A stretch of 16,980 nt of DNA from Candidatus Aminicenantota bacterium (GTDB lineage: Bacteria > Acidobacteriota > Aminicenantia > UBA2199). Under the pieces are notes generated by a model. The model was given only the letters and a program-made list of their open reading frames with translations, was not told the origin of the DNA and did not search any database. The position numbers and the translations under genes were made by a program. Positions 7,496 to 13,409 of this stretch are shown one piece after another. The stretch spans positions 1-16,980 of the forward strand of contig JAOZTV010000024.1 of assembly GCA_029939015.1 (NCBI GenBank), written 5' to 3'. Each line of letters starts with the position of its first letter. Position 1 is the stretch's first letter.

Positions 7496-7516
7496 ATTCC
7501 CATTTACTGTCGGAAT
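7496..7516 (-). promoter_or_regulatory. rpsF leader hairpin, candidate S6:S18 binding site
   Basis: On the minus strand ATTCC and GGAAT (7516-7512 and 7500-7496) form a 5-bp stem with an 11-base loop. The stem ends in CCG on the 5' side and GGG on the 3' side. It sits about 10 bases before the rpsF SD. Known S6:S18 leader elements place a CCG triplet at a bulged stem-loop here, imitating the 16S rRNA site. The resemblance was judged by eye and not folded. Confidence 0.3.
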
Positions 7517-7530
7517 TGAGCCCTCTAATT

Positions 7531-7536
7531 ATTATA
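7531..7536 (-). promoter_or_regulatory. -10 box of a candidate rpsF promoter
   Basis: A perfect TATAAT on the minus strand in the rplY-rpsF gap, about 55 bases before the rpsF start codon. A TTAGAA 19 bases upstream could serve as a poor -35. Transcription from here would start around 7524 and carry the leader hairpin at 7496-7516. The flanking CTCTA/TAGAG repeat (7524-7540) can also form a small hairpin without a T-run. Confidence 0.4.
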
Positions 7537-7562
7537 GAGAGCAAGAAGTAAATAGTTCTAAT

Positions 7563-8237
7563 TTATTTTTTATCTTCAGCCTTTTTATCTGCAGTTTCAC
7601 TATCAGGTGATGGTGTATCTCCTTCTGCTGCTTCTACAGTTTCTTCTTCGTCTTCTTCAACCTCTTCTTCTTCCTCTGCACCCTTAACTACAACTGCACA
7701 GATAACAATCTGTTTATCGGTAAGGATTTTTACATTTTCGTCTTCTTCAATATTTTCTACCTTAATAGAATTTCCAGAATGTAATTCTGTTACATCTATT
7801 TCAAAATTTGTAGGAATTAAAGTTGGTAAAGCTTTTACTCTGATATCTCTTGTAACAAAATCAAAAACACCATCTTCAACTCTTACACCAATTGATTCTC
7901 CAACAATTGTTATTGGGATTGAAACTTCAATCTCTTTATTGAGATCCAATCTAAAAAAATCTGCATGTAAGATATTATCGGAAAGATAATCATACTGAAT
8001 TTCTTTCAACATTGCATCGACCTGAATGTCATCTCTATGTATTCTCAATATTGTATTCTGTTTTTTTTCCATTTTCAAAACTGACAGAACGTCTTTTACA
8101 TTAATAGAAATTGGAATAGGCTCTTTACCATCCCCATAAATAATTGCTGGTATTTTACCTTCTCTTCTAATTTTCTTTGCGATCTTTTTGCCGACACTAT
8201 TTCTTGATTCAGCTTTAAAATTTACTAAGTCTTGCAT
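7563..8237 (-). CDS. rplY: 50S ribosomal protein L25, long Ctc/TL5 form
   Basis: L25 of the general stress protein Ctc type, which binds 5S rRNA. 224 aa in three parts: the L25 beta-barrel (about 1-95, with GKKIAKKIRREGKIPAIIYG and VDAMLKEIQYDYLSDNILHADFF), the TL5-type C-terminal domain (about 98-188), and an acidic tail (about 189-224, runs of E and D, then TPSPDSETADKK). The acidic tail is common in long-form L25. The SD is GAGGTG, about 5 bases upstream. It follows prs by 17 bases, the classic prs-rplY pair. The pth gene that usually follows is not here; rpsF comes next. Confidence 0.95.
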   Translation of the reverse strand: MQDLVNFKAESRNSVGKKIAKKIRREGKIPAIIYGDGKEPIPISINVKDVLSVLKMEKKQNTILRIHRDDIQVDAMLKEIQYDYLSDNILHADFFRLDLNKEIEVSIPITIVGESIGVRVEDGVFDFVTRDIRVKALPTLIPTNFEIDVTELHSGNSIKVENIEEDENVKILTDKQIVICAVVVKGAEEEEEVEEDEEETVEAAEGDTPSPDSETADKKAEDKK

Positions 8238-8254
8238 CTTTCACCTCTTTTTTA

Positions 8255-9196
8255 TTAAAATAATTTGGAAACTGATGTTTCGTTATGAATACTTTCGATA
8301 GCTGAAGCAAATAATTCTGCTACTGAAAGTACCTTTATTTTTTCACATTTGTCTCTTCCGTTTATTAATGGAACCGTATCTGTTGTATAAATTGAATAAA
8401 CAGGGGCATTTTCAATTCTGCTAATTGCCTCACCTGAAAATATTCCATGTGTACAAATAGCTGATACCTTTTTTGCTCCATTTTTCTTAAGTGCCTTTAT
8501 TGTAGCACTTAAAGTTCCTGCTGTATCGACTATATCATCAACAATAATTACATTTTTATCTTTTACATCGCCAATAATATGAAATACTTCGGCAACATTT
8601 GGACCAGTTCGTCGTTTGTCAGCAATAGCAAGTCCCGCTTTTAACATCTTTGAAAAAATCCTTGCTCTTTCAACACCACCTGCATCAGGGGAAACAACAA
8701 CAAGATCTTTATTATCAACACCTTCAAAATATGAGGCGAAGATGGGCAAGCCCATAAGATTATCAACAGGAATATTAAAAAAGCCCTGTATTTGATTGGC
8801 GTGCAAATCAATAGTAAGTACTCTTGAAAAACCGGATGTCTCAATCAAATCAGCTAATAATTTTGCAGATACCGCAACTCTTGGTCTGTCCTTTCTATCC
8901 TGTCTTGCGTATGCATAATAAGGAATAACAGCAGTAATCCGTTTAGCAGAAGCTCTTTTAAAAGCATCAGCCATCAATAATAATTCCATTATATGGAAAT
9001 TAATGTCACTGGTCAGAGATTGAACAATAAAAACGTCGGCTCCTCTTACGTTTTCATGACTCTGAAATCGAATTTCTCCATCAGAAAAAACACCTAGTCC
9101 TGACTTCCCTAAGGTCTTTCCTAATTTACCTACAATACTCTCTGCAAGTTTTTTGTTAGACGATCCTGAAAAAATTAAAAATTTATCTTCAGTCAT
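8255..9196 (-). CDS. prs: Ribose-phosphate pyrophosphokinase (PRPP synthase)
   Basis: Transfers pyrophosphate from ATP to ribose 5-phosphate to make PRPP for nucleotide, His and Trp synthesis. 313 aa, the class I length. Visible landmarks: FSDGEIRF (37-44), the ATP-loop YYAYARQDRKDRPR (93-106), DLHANQIQGFF (130-140), flexible loop DKRRTGPN (193-200) and PRPP-binding loop VDDIVDTAGT (219-228). The ATG has AGGA 6 bases upstream. That SD lies in the 12 bases between the tRNA-Gln 3' end and the start, so the mRNA left after tRNA 3' processing would have a 12-base leader. ispE-prs-rplY is a widespread order. Confidence 0.96.
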   Translation of the reverse strand: MTEDKFLIFSGSSNKKLAESIVGKLGKTLGKSGLGVFSDGEIRFQSHENVRGADVFIVQSLTSDINFHIMELLLMADAFKRASAKRITAVIPYYAYARQDRKDRPRVAVSAKLLADLIETSGFSRVLTIDLHANQIQGFFNIPVDNLMGLPIFASYFEGVDNKDLVVVSPDAGGVERARIFSKMLKAGLAIADKRRTGPNVAEVFHIIGDVKDKNVIIVDDIVDTAGTLSATIKALKKNGAKKVSAICTHGIFSGEAISRIENAPVYSIYTTDTVPLINGRDKCEKIKVLSVAELFASAIESIHNETSVSKLF

Positions 9197-9204
9197 TTTT
9201 CCTA

Positions 9205-10113
9205 TTATCTGGGGCGGGAGGATTCGAACCTCCGAATACCGACTCCAAAAACCGGTGCCTTACCGCTTGGCCACGCCCCAATACCTTTTTTATATTCAGT
9301 TTTATTAATTGAATCAACAATTAATAATTTTTTACTGCCAATTAAATCTGGTAGATCATCTTTTTTTACAATTACAAATAAAGAAGAACCACTTCCACTC
9401 ATCATAATAAAGCTACCCAAAGCCTTTATCATCAAATCTCTATACTCTTTTAGTTCCGGAAATAATTCAAAAGTTGCATCTTCTAACATATTTTCCAATA
9501 CATTGAGATCACCAGAAGCTAAAAAGAGATTAATTTTACTTTTAAATCCAGTACTTGTCAAGTTTAGTTTTGAAAAAACCAAAGCTGTTGAAACTGTTAT
9601 TTGTGGCATTAAAAGTGCGAATTTGGTTTTTTTCAGATTTTTTAATTCTGTCAGTCGCTCGCCTATACCCTCTGCAAGGACTGTACCCCCAATAAGAAAA
9701 AAAGGCAGGTCTGCACCAATTGTCACAGCAATATCAACCAATTCGTCTAAATTCAGTCCAAGTTTATAATAATCATTAAGAAATAATAATATAACAGCTC
9801 CATTACTACTGCCACCACCAAGGCCGCTTCCTACAGGTATGTTTTTTTTTACTTCAATATCAAAACCAATATCAATATTAAATTTTTCTTTCATTATTAA
9901 AAAAACTTTAGAGATAATATTTGAAGAATCCCATTTTATATTATCTCTATTGCCACTTAGTCTCAATTTTCCATAATTATTTTTTTTTATCTTTATTTCA
10001 TCGTATAAATCTATAGTCTGAAAGATAGTTTTTAAAAGATGATATCCGTCCTCCCTTTTTCCAACAACCTCTAAACCAAGATTTAACTTCGCATAAGATT
10101 TTAATTTGTACAT
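9205..10113 (-). CDS. ispE: IspE, CDP-ME kinase; frame runs through tRNA-Gln
   Basis: 4-diphosphocytidyl-2-C-methyl-D-erythritol kinase, the fourth enzyme of the MEP isoprenoid pathway, a GHMP kinase. Landmarks: SYAKLNLGLEV with K9, a GYH segment (23-25), the ATP loop PVGSGLGGGSSNGA (93-106), GADLPFFL with catalytic D135 (133-140) and the C-terminal MSGSGSSLFVI (238-248). The kinase ends near residue 275, as in other IspE proteins of about 280 aa. No stop codon precedes the tRNA, so residues 279-302 are simply the translated tRNA-Gln (GAWPSGKAPVF...). The TAA at 9207-9205 is just past it. The biological end is uncertain: a real tail, a non-stop mRNA after RNase P cleavage, or a base error in the A-runs near 9286-9306. 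There is no SD before the ATG; an extended -10 lies so close that the mRNA may be leaderless. Confidence 0.93.
   Translation of the reverse strand: MYKLKSYAKLNLGLEVVGKREDGYHLLKTIFQTIDLYDEIKIKKNNYGKLRLSGNRDNIKWDSSNIISKVFLIMKEKFNIDIGFDIEVKKNIPVGSGLGGGSSNGAVILLFLNDYYKLGLNLDELVDIAVTIGADLPFFLIGGTVLAEGIGERLTELKNLKKTKFALLMPQITVSTALVFSKLNLTSTGFKSKINLFLASGDLNVLENMLEDATFELFPELKEYRDLMIKALGSFIMMSGSGSSLFVIVKKDDLPDLIGSKKLLIVDSINKTEYKKGIGAWPSGKAPVFGVGIRRFESSRPR
9209..9280 (-). tRNA. tRNA-Gln (anticodon TTG)
   Basis: A complete 72-base cloverleaf on the minus strand. Acceptor TGGGGCG pairs with CGCCCCA (U1-A72, typical of tRNA-Gln). The D arm is GCC/GGC. The anticodon stem CCGGT/GTCGG has two G-U pairs around the loop TTTTGGA, whose anticodon is TTG. 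The T arm is GGAGG-TTCGAAT-CCTCC, and the discriminator is G. CCA is not encoded (ATA follows), so it must be added. It lies between ispE and prs and is entirely inside the open ispE frame, whose TAA comes one base after the tRNA. Confidence 0.96.
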
Positions 10114-10120
10114 AAGCTAT

Positions 10121-10129
10121 ATTATATCA
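10121..10129 (-). promoter_or_regulatory. Extended -10 promoter abutting ispE start
   Basis: The minus strand reads TGATATAAT, an extended -10 (TG, one base, TATAAT), ending 7 bases before the ispE ATG (10113). Transcription would begin at about the A of the ATG, so the ispE mRNA would be leaderless or nearly so, which fits the lack of an SD. No convincing -35 is seen. The surroundings are AT-rich, so chance matches are possible. Confidence 0.45.
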
Positions 10130-10203
10130 TAAATTACAATGAATATTTATTAAAACACTGTACTTTCAGTTTTTCTAAGTAGACAAGAATAATCTAAGCG
10201 TGA

Positions 10204-10329
10204 GGTGCATTTCTATATAGCGTGCCCCGCAGGGAATCCGGAAAGCCCGGATGACTGAGGACCAGGAGTAAAAAATTGAGCACAATTTTTTGCGTTAGCG
10301 GTATAGATATCACCGGAAGCGACCTATAC
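10204..10329. other. GC-rich multi-hairpin intergenic element (ncRNA or MITE-like repeat)
   Basis: A GC-rich island in AT-rich DNA. An outer imperfect helix pairs 10204-10217 with 10302-10314: GGTG/CACC, then AT/AT and T/A around small defects, then CTATA/TATAG. It may extend through GC 10220-10221 with GC 10298-10299. Inside lie CCC-GGG around 10226-10234, ATCCGG/CCGGAT (10236-10241, 10247-10252, loop AAAGC) and AAAAAATTG/CAATTTTTT (10270-10278, 10283-10291, loop AGCA). A rival helix pairs 10301-10306 with 10324-10329. I do not recognise it as tmRNA, RNase P, SRP or 6S RNA. Its strand is unknown. The 9-bp A/T hairpin could also help end pckG transcription. The rest of the 249-base ispE-pckG gap is AT-rich with no gene visible. 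Confidence 0.6.
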
Positions 10330-10362
10330 AAACAGTTACAAAATATTTAATTCGTATATTAA

Positions 10363-12312
10363 TCAACCTGCAATAAATTGTTCAGGTGTAACTATTGCAC
10401 CGTATTTAGTTTTTAAAGCTTCAAGAGCAGTTTTTTGCCTATCATATATTTCAAAAAGTTTTGGAGGTAGATTTTCTTCTTTACCATAAGCTTCTTTTTG
10501 AAGATCAATTCTTTTGACAATATTGTCAATATATAAAGAAAACTGCATATCATAAAGTTCTTGGGTATATTCTTTATCAATACTTTCGTTAAACAGTTTT
10601 TTAAGATCCTCATATTTTGGTAACATACCTATTGGCGTATCAATAGCATCAATATCACCATTTACATATAGCTCCAACCAACCTAACCAGACTCTTACAT
10701 CTTTCTTTTCACCCAAAAGTCCGATTCCATTTCCACCTCTGTTTTCATGGGTTAAGAAATAATTCAATCCAGACATTATAGGTCTGTTTCCATTACTGTA
10801 TTTTGAAGAGTTAAAAAACTTAAATTGAGCATCCATATAGTCTGCTAATGCACCCGGAATAAAAGGAGCATTTGCCCAAGGCTGTCTCTTGACACCTGTA
10901 GCTCCAATCTCTGTAGCTGTAGCTTTTGAAACTATTGAAGCACCAATTACAACACCTTCGTCTGAATTCTTTGCAATCCATATTGGAGGCATAGTATCAG
11001 AGTCCCGTCCGGAATATGTTATAACTTTTATATGAGCACCTTTTGGACTTTCAGCAACCTCTGAATTATGATTTGCAATTGCTGTAGAAAGTAAGGTACA
11101 ACGGGAGTTTTTATGAGACATTGCAATATCTTTCATATCAGAAGTCCATTTCCCCTGATAGTTAATACCTTTTTTGGGTGTTTCTTCGCCATTACCAACC
11201 CATTGAGGGACATTGTTTTCGTCAATTAAAACATTTGACCAAATAACCTCTGTCCCCTCCTCTCTCAAACATTTCATTAGGTAGGGATCACCCTCTTTAT
11301 TTACATCTTCAACGATACCGAAAATTCCTTTTTCAGGATTAACTCCTCTTAGTGTACCATCATCTGCAATCCATAATTGTGCCAGATCATCACCAATAAA
11401 ATCAGTGCCAACCATAGCCGTAGTAGTTTTACCACAGCCAGAAGGTGCTGCACCTGCAAAATATGTTTTACGACCACCAGGGCCTGTCATACCTGTAATA
11501 AACATATGCTCTGAAAGTTCCTCTTCAACCTTATAATAAGTTGAATAGTCAACCGTAAAACGGTGATTTCCTTTTTTAAGAAGTAATGTATTACCTGCAT
11601 AAGTACAAAAAGTAGAAAACGTAGTCAACCAGCTTCTATCCATAAAAATTCTTGCATTTGGCACATCTTCCGAACGATTAGGCCCTTCAGAGTGTACATT
11701 TGTATAAAAAATTCCTTTTCTTTTTACTTCTTTATCAAAATTCTCATAACAATTTCTATAGAGTAATTCTGCTGAATGAAAAACATAAGTAGAGCTTGAT
11801 ATTTCAATTGCAGGTACTGCACCCTGAGCACCTACAGGGCCACGGGAGAAGAATCCAAGCATTAAAACCTTATCCTTCATAATTCCTTTCATATATTCTT
11901 TTATGTATGCAAGTCCTTCATCTCTTTTAACAAATTTCTGAAGACTACTAATTTTTTCGTCCTCATTTACAATATAAAATGTTTGCTTAACAAGACGTGC
12001 CTGATCCTCTGGAAGATCAAAATGTATTGTATGACCTTTCATAGCCAATTCTTTCTCTTCGCCTTTGTCCAAACTCATTTCACGAATTTTCTGTATATCA
12101 TCTGGTGAACCAGTATCAAGAAAAACACCCTTAGGTTCACACATAGAAATTGCATTAGCAATTTTTATAAGTGCCTCTTCATTTTTAATTTTTGAAAGTT
12201 TTTTTAATGTTTCACTATCCATATACTGTTCAAACACAGTATTTGCGCCATCAATAGCTTTAACACCACCAACCTCAACTAAAATATCCACACCTTTTTT
12301 TAATTCTAACAT
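10363..12312 (-). CDS. pckG: Phosphoenolpyruvate carboxykinase, GTP-type family, divergent
   Basis: Interconverts oxaloacetate and PEP using a purine nucleotide. 649 aa, in the range of the GTP family and longer than ATP-type enzymes. Landmarks: SRGPVGA (156-162, family SMGPVGS), the kinase P-loop GAAPSGCGKTTTAM (287-300, with the reactive-loop C293), metal site GDD (307-309), LRGVNPEKGIFG (321-332, family RAINPENGFFG) and TPIGMLP (559-565). The stretch that in animal enzymes reads PFAMRPFFGYNFG is PWANAPFIPGALA at 478-490, so the usual guanine-stacking aromatics are largely changed. Nucleotide preference is therefore uncertain. The start has GGAGGG about 9 bases upstream. It is probably transcribed alone from the promoter at 12388-12416. 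Confidence 0.9.
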   Translation of the reverse strand: MLELKKGVDILVEVGGVKAIDGANTVFEQYMDSETLKKLSKIKNEEALIKIANAISMCEPKGVFLDTGSPDDIQKIREMSLDKGEEKELAMKGHTIHFDLPEDQARLVKQTFYIVNEDEKISSLQKFVKRDEGLAYIKEYMKGIMKDKVLMLGFFSRGPVGAQGAVPAIEISSSTYVFHSAELLYRNCYENFDKEVKRKGIFYTNVHSEGPNRSEDVPNARIFMDRSWLTTFSTFCTYAGNTLLLKKGNHRFTVDYSTYYKVEEELSEHMFITGMTGPGGRKTYFAGAAPSGCGKTTTAMVGTDFIGDDLAQLWIADDGTLRGVNPEKGIFGIVEDVNKEGDPYLMKCLREEGTEVIWSNVLIDENNVPQWVGNGEETPKKGINYQGKWTSDMKDIAMSHKNSRCTLLSTAIANHNSEVAESPKGAHIKVITYSGRDSDTMPPIWIAKNSDEGVVIGASIVSKATATEIGATGVKRQPWANAPFIPGALADYMDAQFKFFNSSKYSNGNRPIMSGLNYFLTHENRGGNGIGLLGEKKDVRVWLGWLELYVNGDIDAIDTPIGMLPKYEDLKKLFNESIDKEYTQELYDMQFSLYIDNIVKRIDLQKEAYGKEENLPPKLFEIYDRQKTALEALKTKYGAIVTPEQFIAG

Positions 12313-12387
12313 TTCAATATCCCTCCATTTTTTTTGTGTCTATTCTTTATTTCAAGTCAAATCGGGTAATAATAAACTTAAAATAGC

Positions 12388-12416
12388 AGATTACCATAAT
12401 CAATTTAATTTTTCAA
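12388..12416 (-). promoter_or_regulatory. Promoter for pckG
   Basis: On the minus strand TTGAAA (12416-12411), a 17-base spacer and TAATCT (12393-12388), with TG one base before the -10. Transcription would start near 12381, giving a leader of about 68 bases that holds the pckG SD (GGAGGG near 12325). The spacing and the extended -10 make this one of the better promoters in the window. Confidence 0.55.
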
Positions 12417-12474
12417 CTTTCTCATTATTGCCTAAATTTATCATAAAAACTTCTGTAATGCCCAAGACACCCAT
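12400..12474 (-). CDS. Doubtful 24-aa open frame in the pckG upstream region
   Basis: ATG at 12474, TGA at 12402-12400; product MGVLGITEVFMINLGNNEKV plus four residues. The frame is open upstream without a start for another dozen codons (KTIAFNAVR). There is no SD, and its 3' end overlaps the pckG promoter, so expression is doubtful. The protein-like composition suggests a relic or a copy of a dispersed repeat, not a working gene. Confidence 0.15.
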   Translation of the reverse strand: MGVLGITEVFMINLGNNEKVEKLN

Positions 12475-12533
12475 TCTAACAGCGTTAAATGCAATCGTCT
12501 TCAATTGAGATAATTAAAAAGCATAATTAAAGG

Positions 12534-12564
12534 TTGAAAATTATTTAAATTTATGTAATATAAT
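12534..12564 (+). promoter_or_regulatory. Promoter for the outer-membrane protein gene
   Basis: TTGAAA at 12534-12539 and TATAAT at 12559-12564, spaced 19 bases. TAATAT at 12556-12561 gives a 16-base spacer as an alternative. Transcription would start near 12571, leaving a leader of about 65 bases with a stem-loop and the SD AAAGGAG (12625-12631) before the ATG at 12637. Confidence 0.5.
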
Positions 12565-12579
12565 ACTATAGTAATTTTT

Positions 12580-12612
12580 AATTGTGTTTTTTATTTATTA
12601 ATTTACACAATT
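12580..12612 (+). promoter_or_regulatory. Stem-loop in the OMP gene leader
   Basis: A perfect 8-bp inverted repeat, AATTGTGT (12580-12587) and ACACAATT (12605-12612), with a 17-base AT-only loop. It lies between the promoter and the SD, in the predicted 5' leader. It could stabilise the mRNA or be an operator; nothing in the sequence decides between these. Confidence 0.4.
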
Positions 12613-12636
12613 TATGTAAATTTTAAAGGAGTATAA

Positions 12637-13380
12637 ATGAAATTACAAAAGTGTATTATACTTACGTTTGTTATTATATTTTTGATATCAGGACTGTCAG
12701 CAGTTGATAAAAAATGGGAGATAGAATTACATCTTTCATCTTGGTCAATTAATTTTCTATCTTCTACAGTTACTGGATTAATTGAAGATGAAATTGATGA
12801 CTATGACCCTGATAAAGGAGAATTAACATTTAATTCACATGGTACAAATTTAGGAATAGGTGTAAGGTATTATCCCGGCGGTAAAACCGGTTCTCTATCA
12901 TTTGGTTTATCACATGAAAGAAATAATTTTATAATTGATTTGACCGGTAAATATATAAAAGCAGATTCAATAGGACAACAAATGGTTATAGACGGTAGTG
13001 GAAAAGTTGAATTAAATCCACATTCTTTTCATCTTAATATCAGATGGGATATATTGCCAACCTATAGAATACACCCATACTTTGGTTTTGGTTTTGGTAT
13101 TGGAGTACTTAATGGCAATGTAGAAGCTTATGCAACATCTGTTACAACATTATATAATGGAGAAACTATTGAAGCCGTAGAATATGACGAAAATGATACT
13201 TTGAATGAACTTATTAATGAGTATAAAGAAGAAGGTAATTCATTACCTATTAGATTTTTACCATTTTTACAAATGCAATTTGGAGTAAAAGGCGAAGTTG
13301 CAAAAGACACCTATTTACTTGCCGAATTTCAGTTTTTTAATGGGTTTTCGTTCACAGGTGGTGTTTCTTATAGATTTTGA
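12637..13380 (+). CDS. Predicted outer-membrane beta-barrel protein
   Basis: 247 aa, the only plus-strand gene. Residues 1-22 form a Sec signal peptide: Lys near the start, a hydrophobic core CIILTFVIIFLIS, and a GLSA site before VDKKW. The rest alternates polar and hydrophobic residues in beta-strand fashion, with Gly/aromatic segments such as GIGVRYYPGG, HPYFGFGFGIGVLNG and GVKGEVAKDTYLLAEFQFF. It ends in GGVSYRF, with the terminal Phe expected of a BamA-recognised barrel. Size suits an 8-stranded barrel of the OmpA/OmpW-like fold, but I recognise no specific family and assign no substrate. Acidic loops (DEIDDYDPDKGE, EYDENDTLNE) would face outside. The SD AAAGGAG is 5 bases before the ATG. 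It has its own promoter and converges on the GMC gene with a 21-base gap. Confidence 0.75.
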   Translation: MKLQKCIILTFVIIFLISGLSAVDKKWEIELHLSSWSINFLSSTVTGLIEDEIDDYDPDKGELTFNSHGTNLGIGVRYYPGGKTGSLSFGLSHERNNFIIDLTGKYIKADSIGQQMVIDGSGKVELNPHSFHLNIRWDILPTYRIHPYFGFGFGIGVLNGNVEAYATSVTTLYNGETIEAVEYDENDTLNELINEYKEEGNSLPIRFLPFLQMQFGVKGEVAKDTYLLAEFQFFNGFSFTGGVSYRF

Positions 13381-13393
13381 TTTTACTTAACCA

Positions 13394-13409
13394 AGTTTTT
13401 TTTAAAACT
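13394..13409. terminator. Weak hairpin in the convergent gap
   Basis: AGTTTT and AAAACT pair around TTTT between the OMP stop (13380) and the GMC stop (13404-13402). It is purely A/T-rich, overlaps the last codons of the GMC gene and lacks a following T-run, so it is at best a poor bidirectional terminator. Nothing better is visible in the 21-base gap. Confidence 0.2.

Larger units (their letters stand above)
12313..12636. other. Divergent intergenic region between pckG and the OMP gene
   Basis: 324 bases holding both outward promoters (pckG at 12388-12416, OMP at 12534-12564). The middle (about 12420-12510) is less AT-rich than its flanks and reads like coding sequence on the minus strand: an open stretch AFNAVRMGVLGITEVFMIN follows an in-frame stop, but with no SD. 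No operator palindrome is obvious apart from the stem-loop in the OMP leader. The short open stretch is listed separately. Confidence 0.6.

Noticed and set aside
9209..9280. The tRNA-encoded IspE tail as a real functional domain
   Set aside because: GAWPSGKAPVFGVGIRRFES is simply the tRNA-Gln cloverleaf translated. The kinase is complete before it, so I treat it as a read-through oddity.
9503..9769. 88-aa plus-strand open frame
   Set aside because: Antisense to the conserved ispE GHMP core; a shadow frame.
10199..10330. 6S RNA, tmRNA, RNase P or SRP RNA
   Set aside because: The size and helices invite the idea, but I could not find the conserved core motifs of any of these families on either strand.
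12065..12508. 147-aa plus-strand open frame running into the pckG upstream region
   Set aside because: Most of it is antisense to the conserved pckG 5' end, and no SD precedes it. The part beyond pckG is covered as an intergenic observation.
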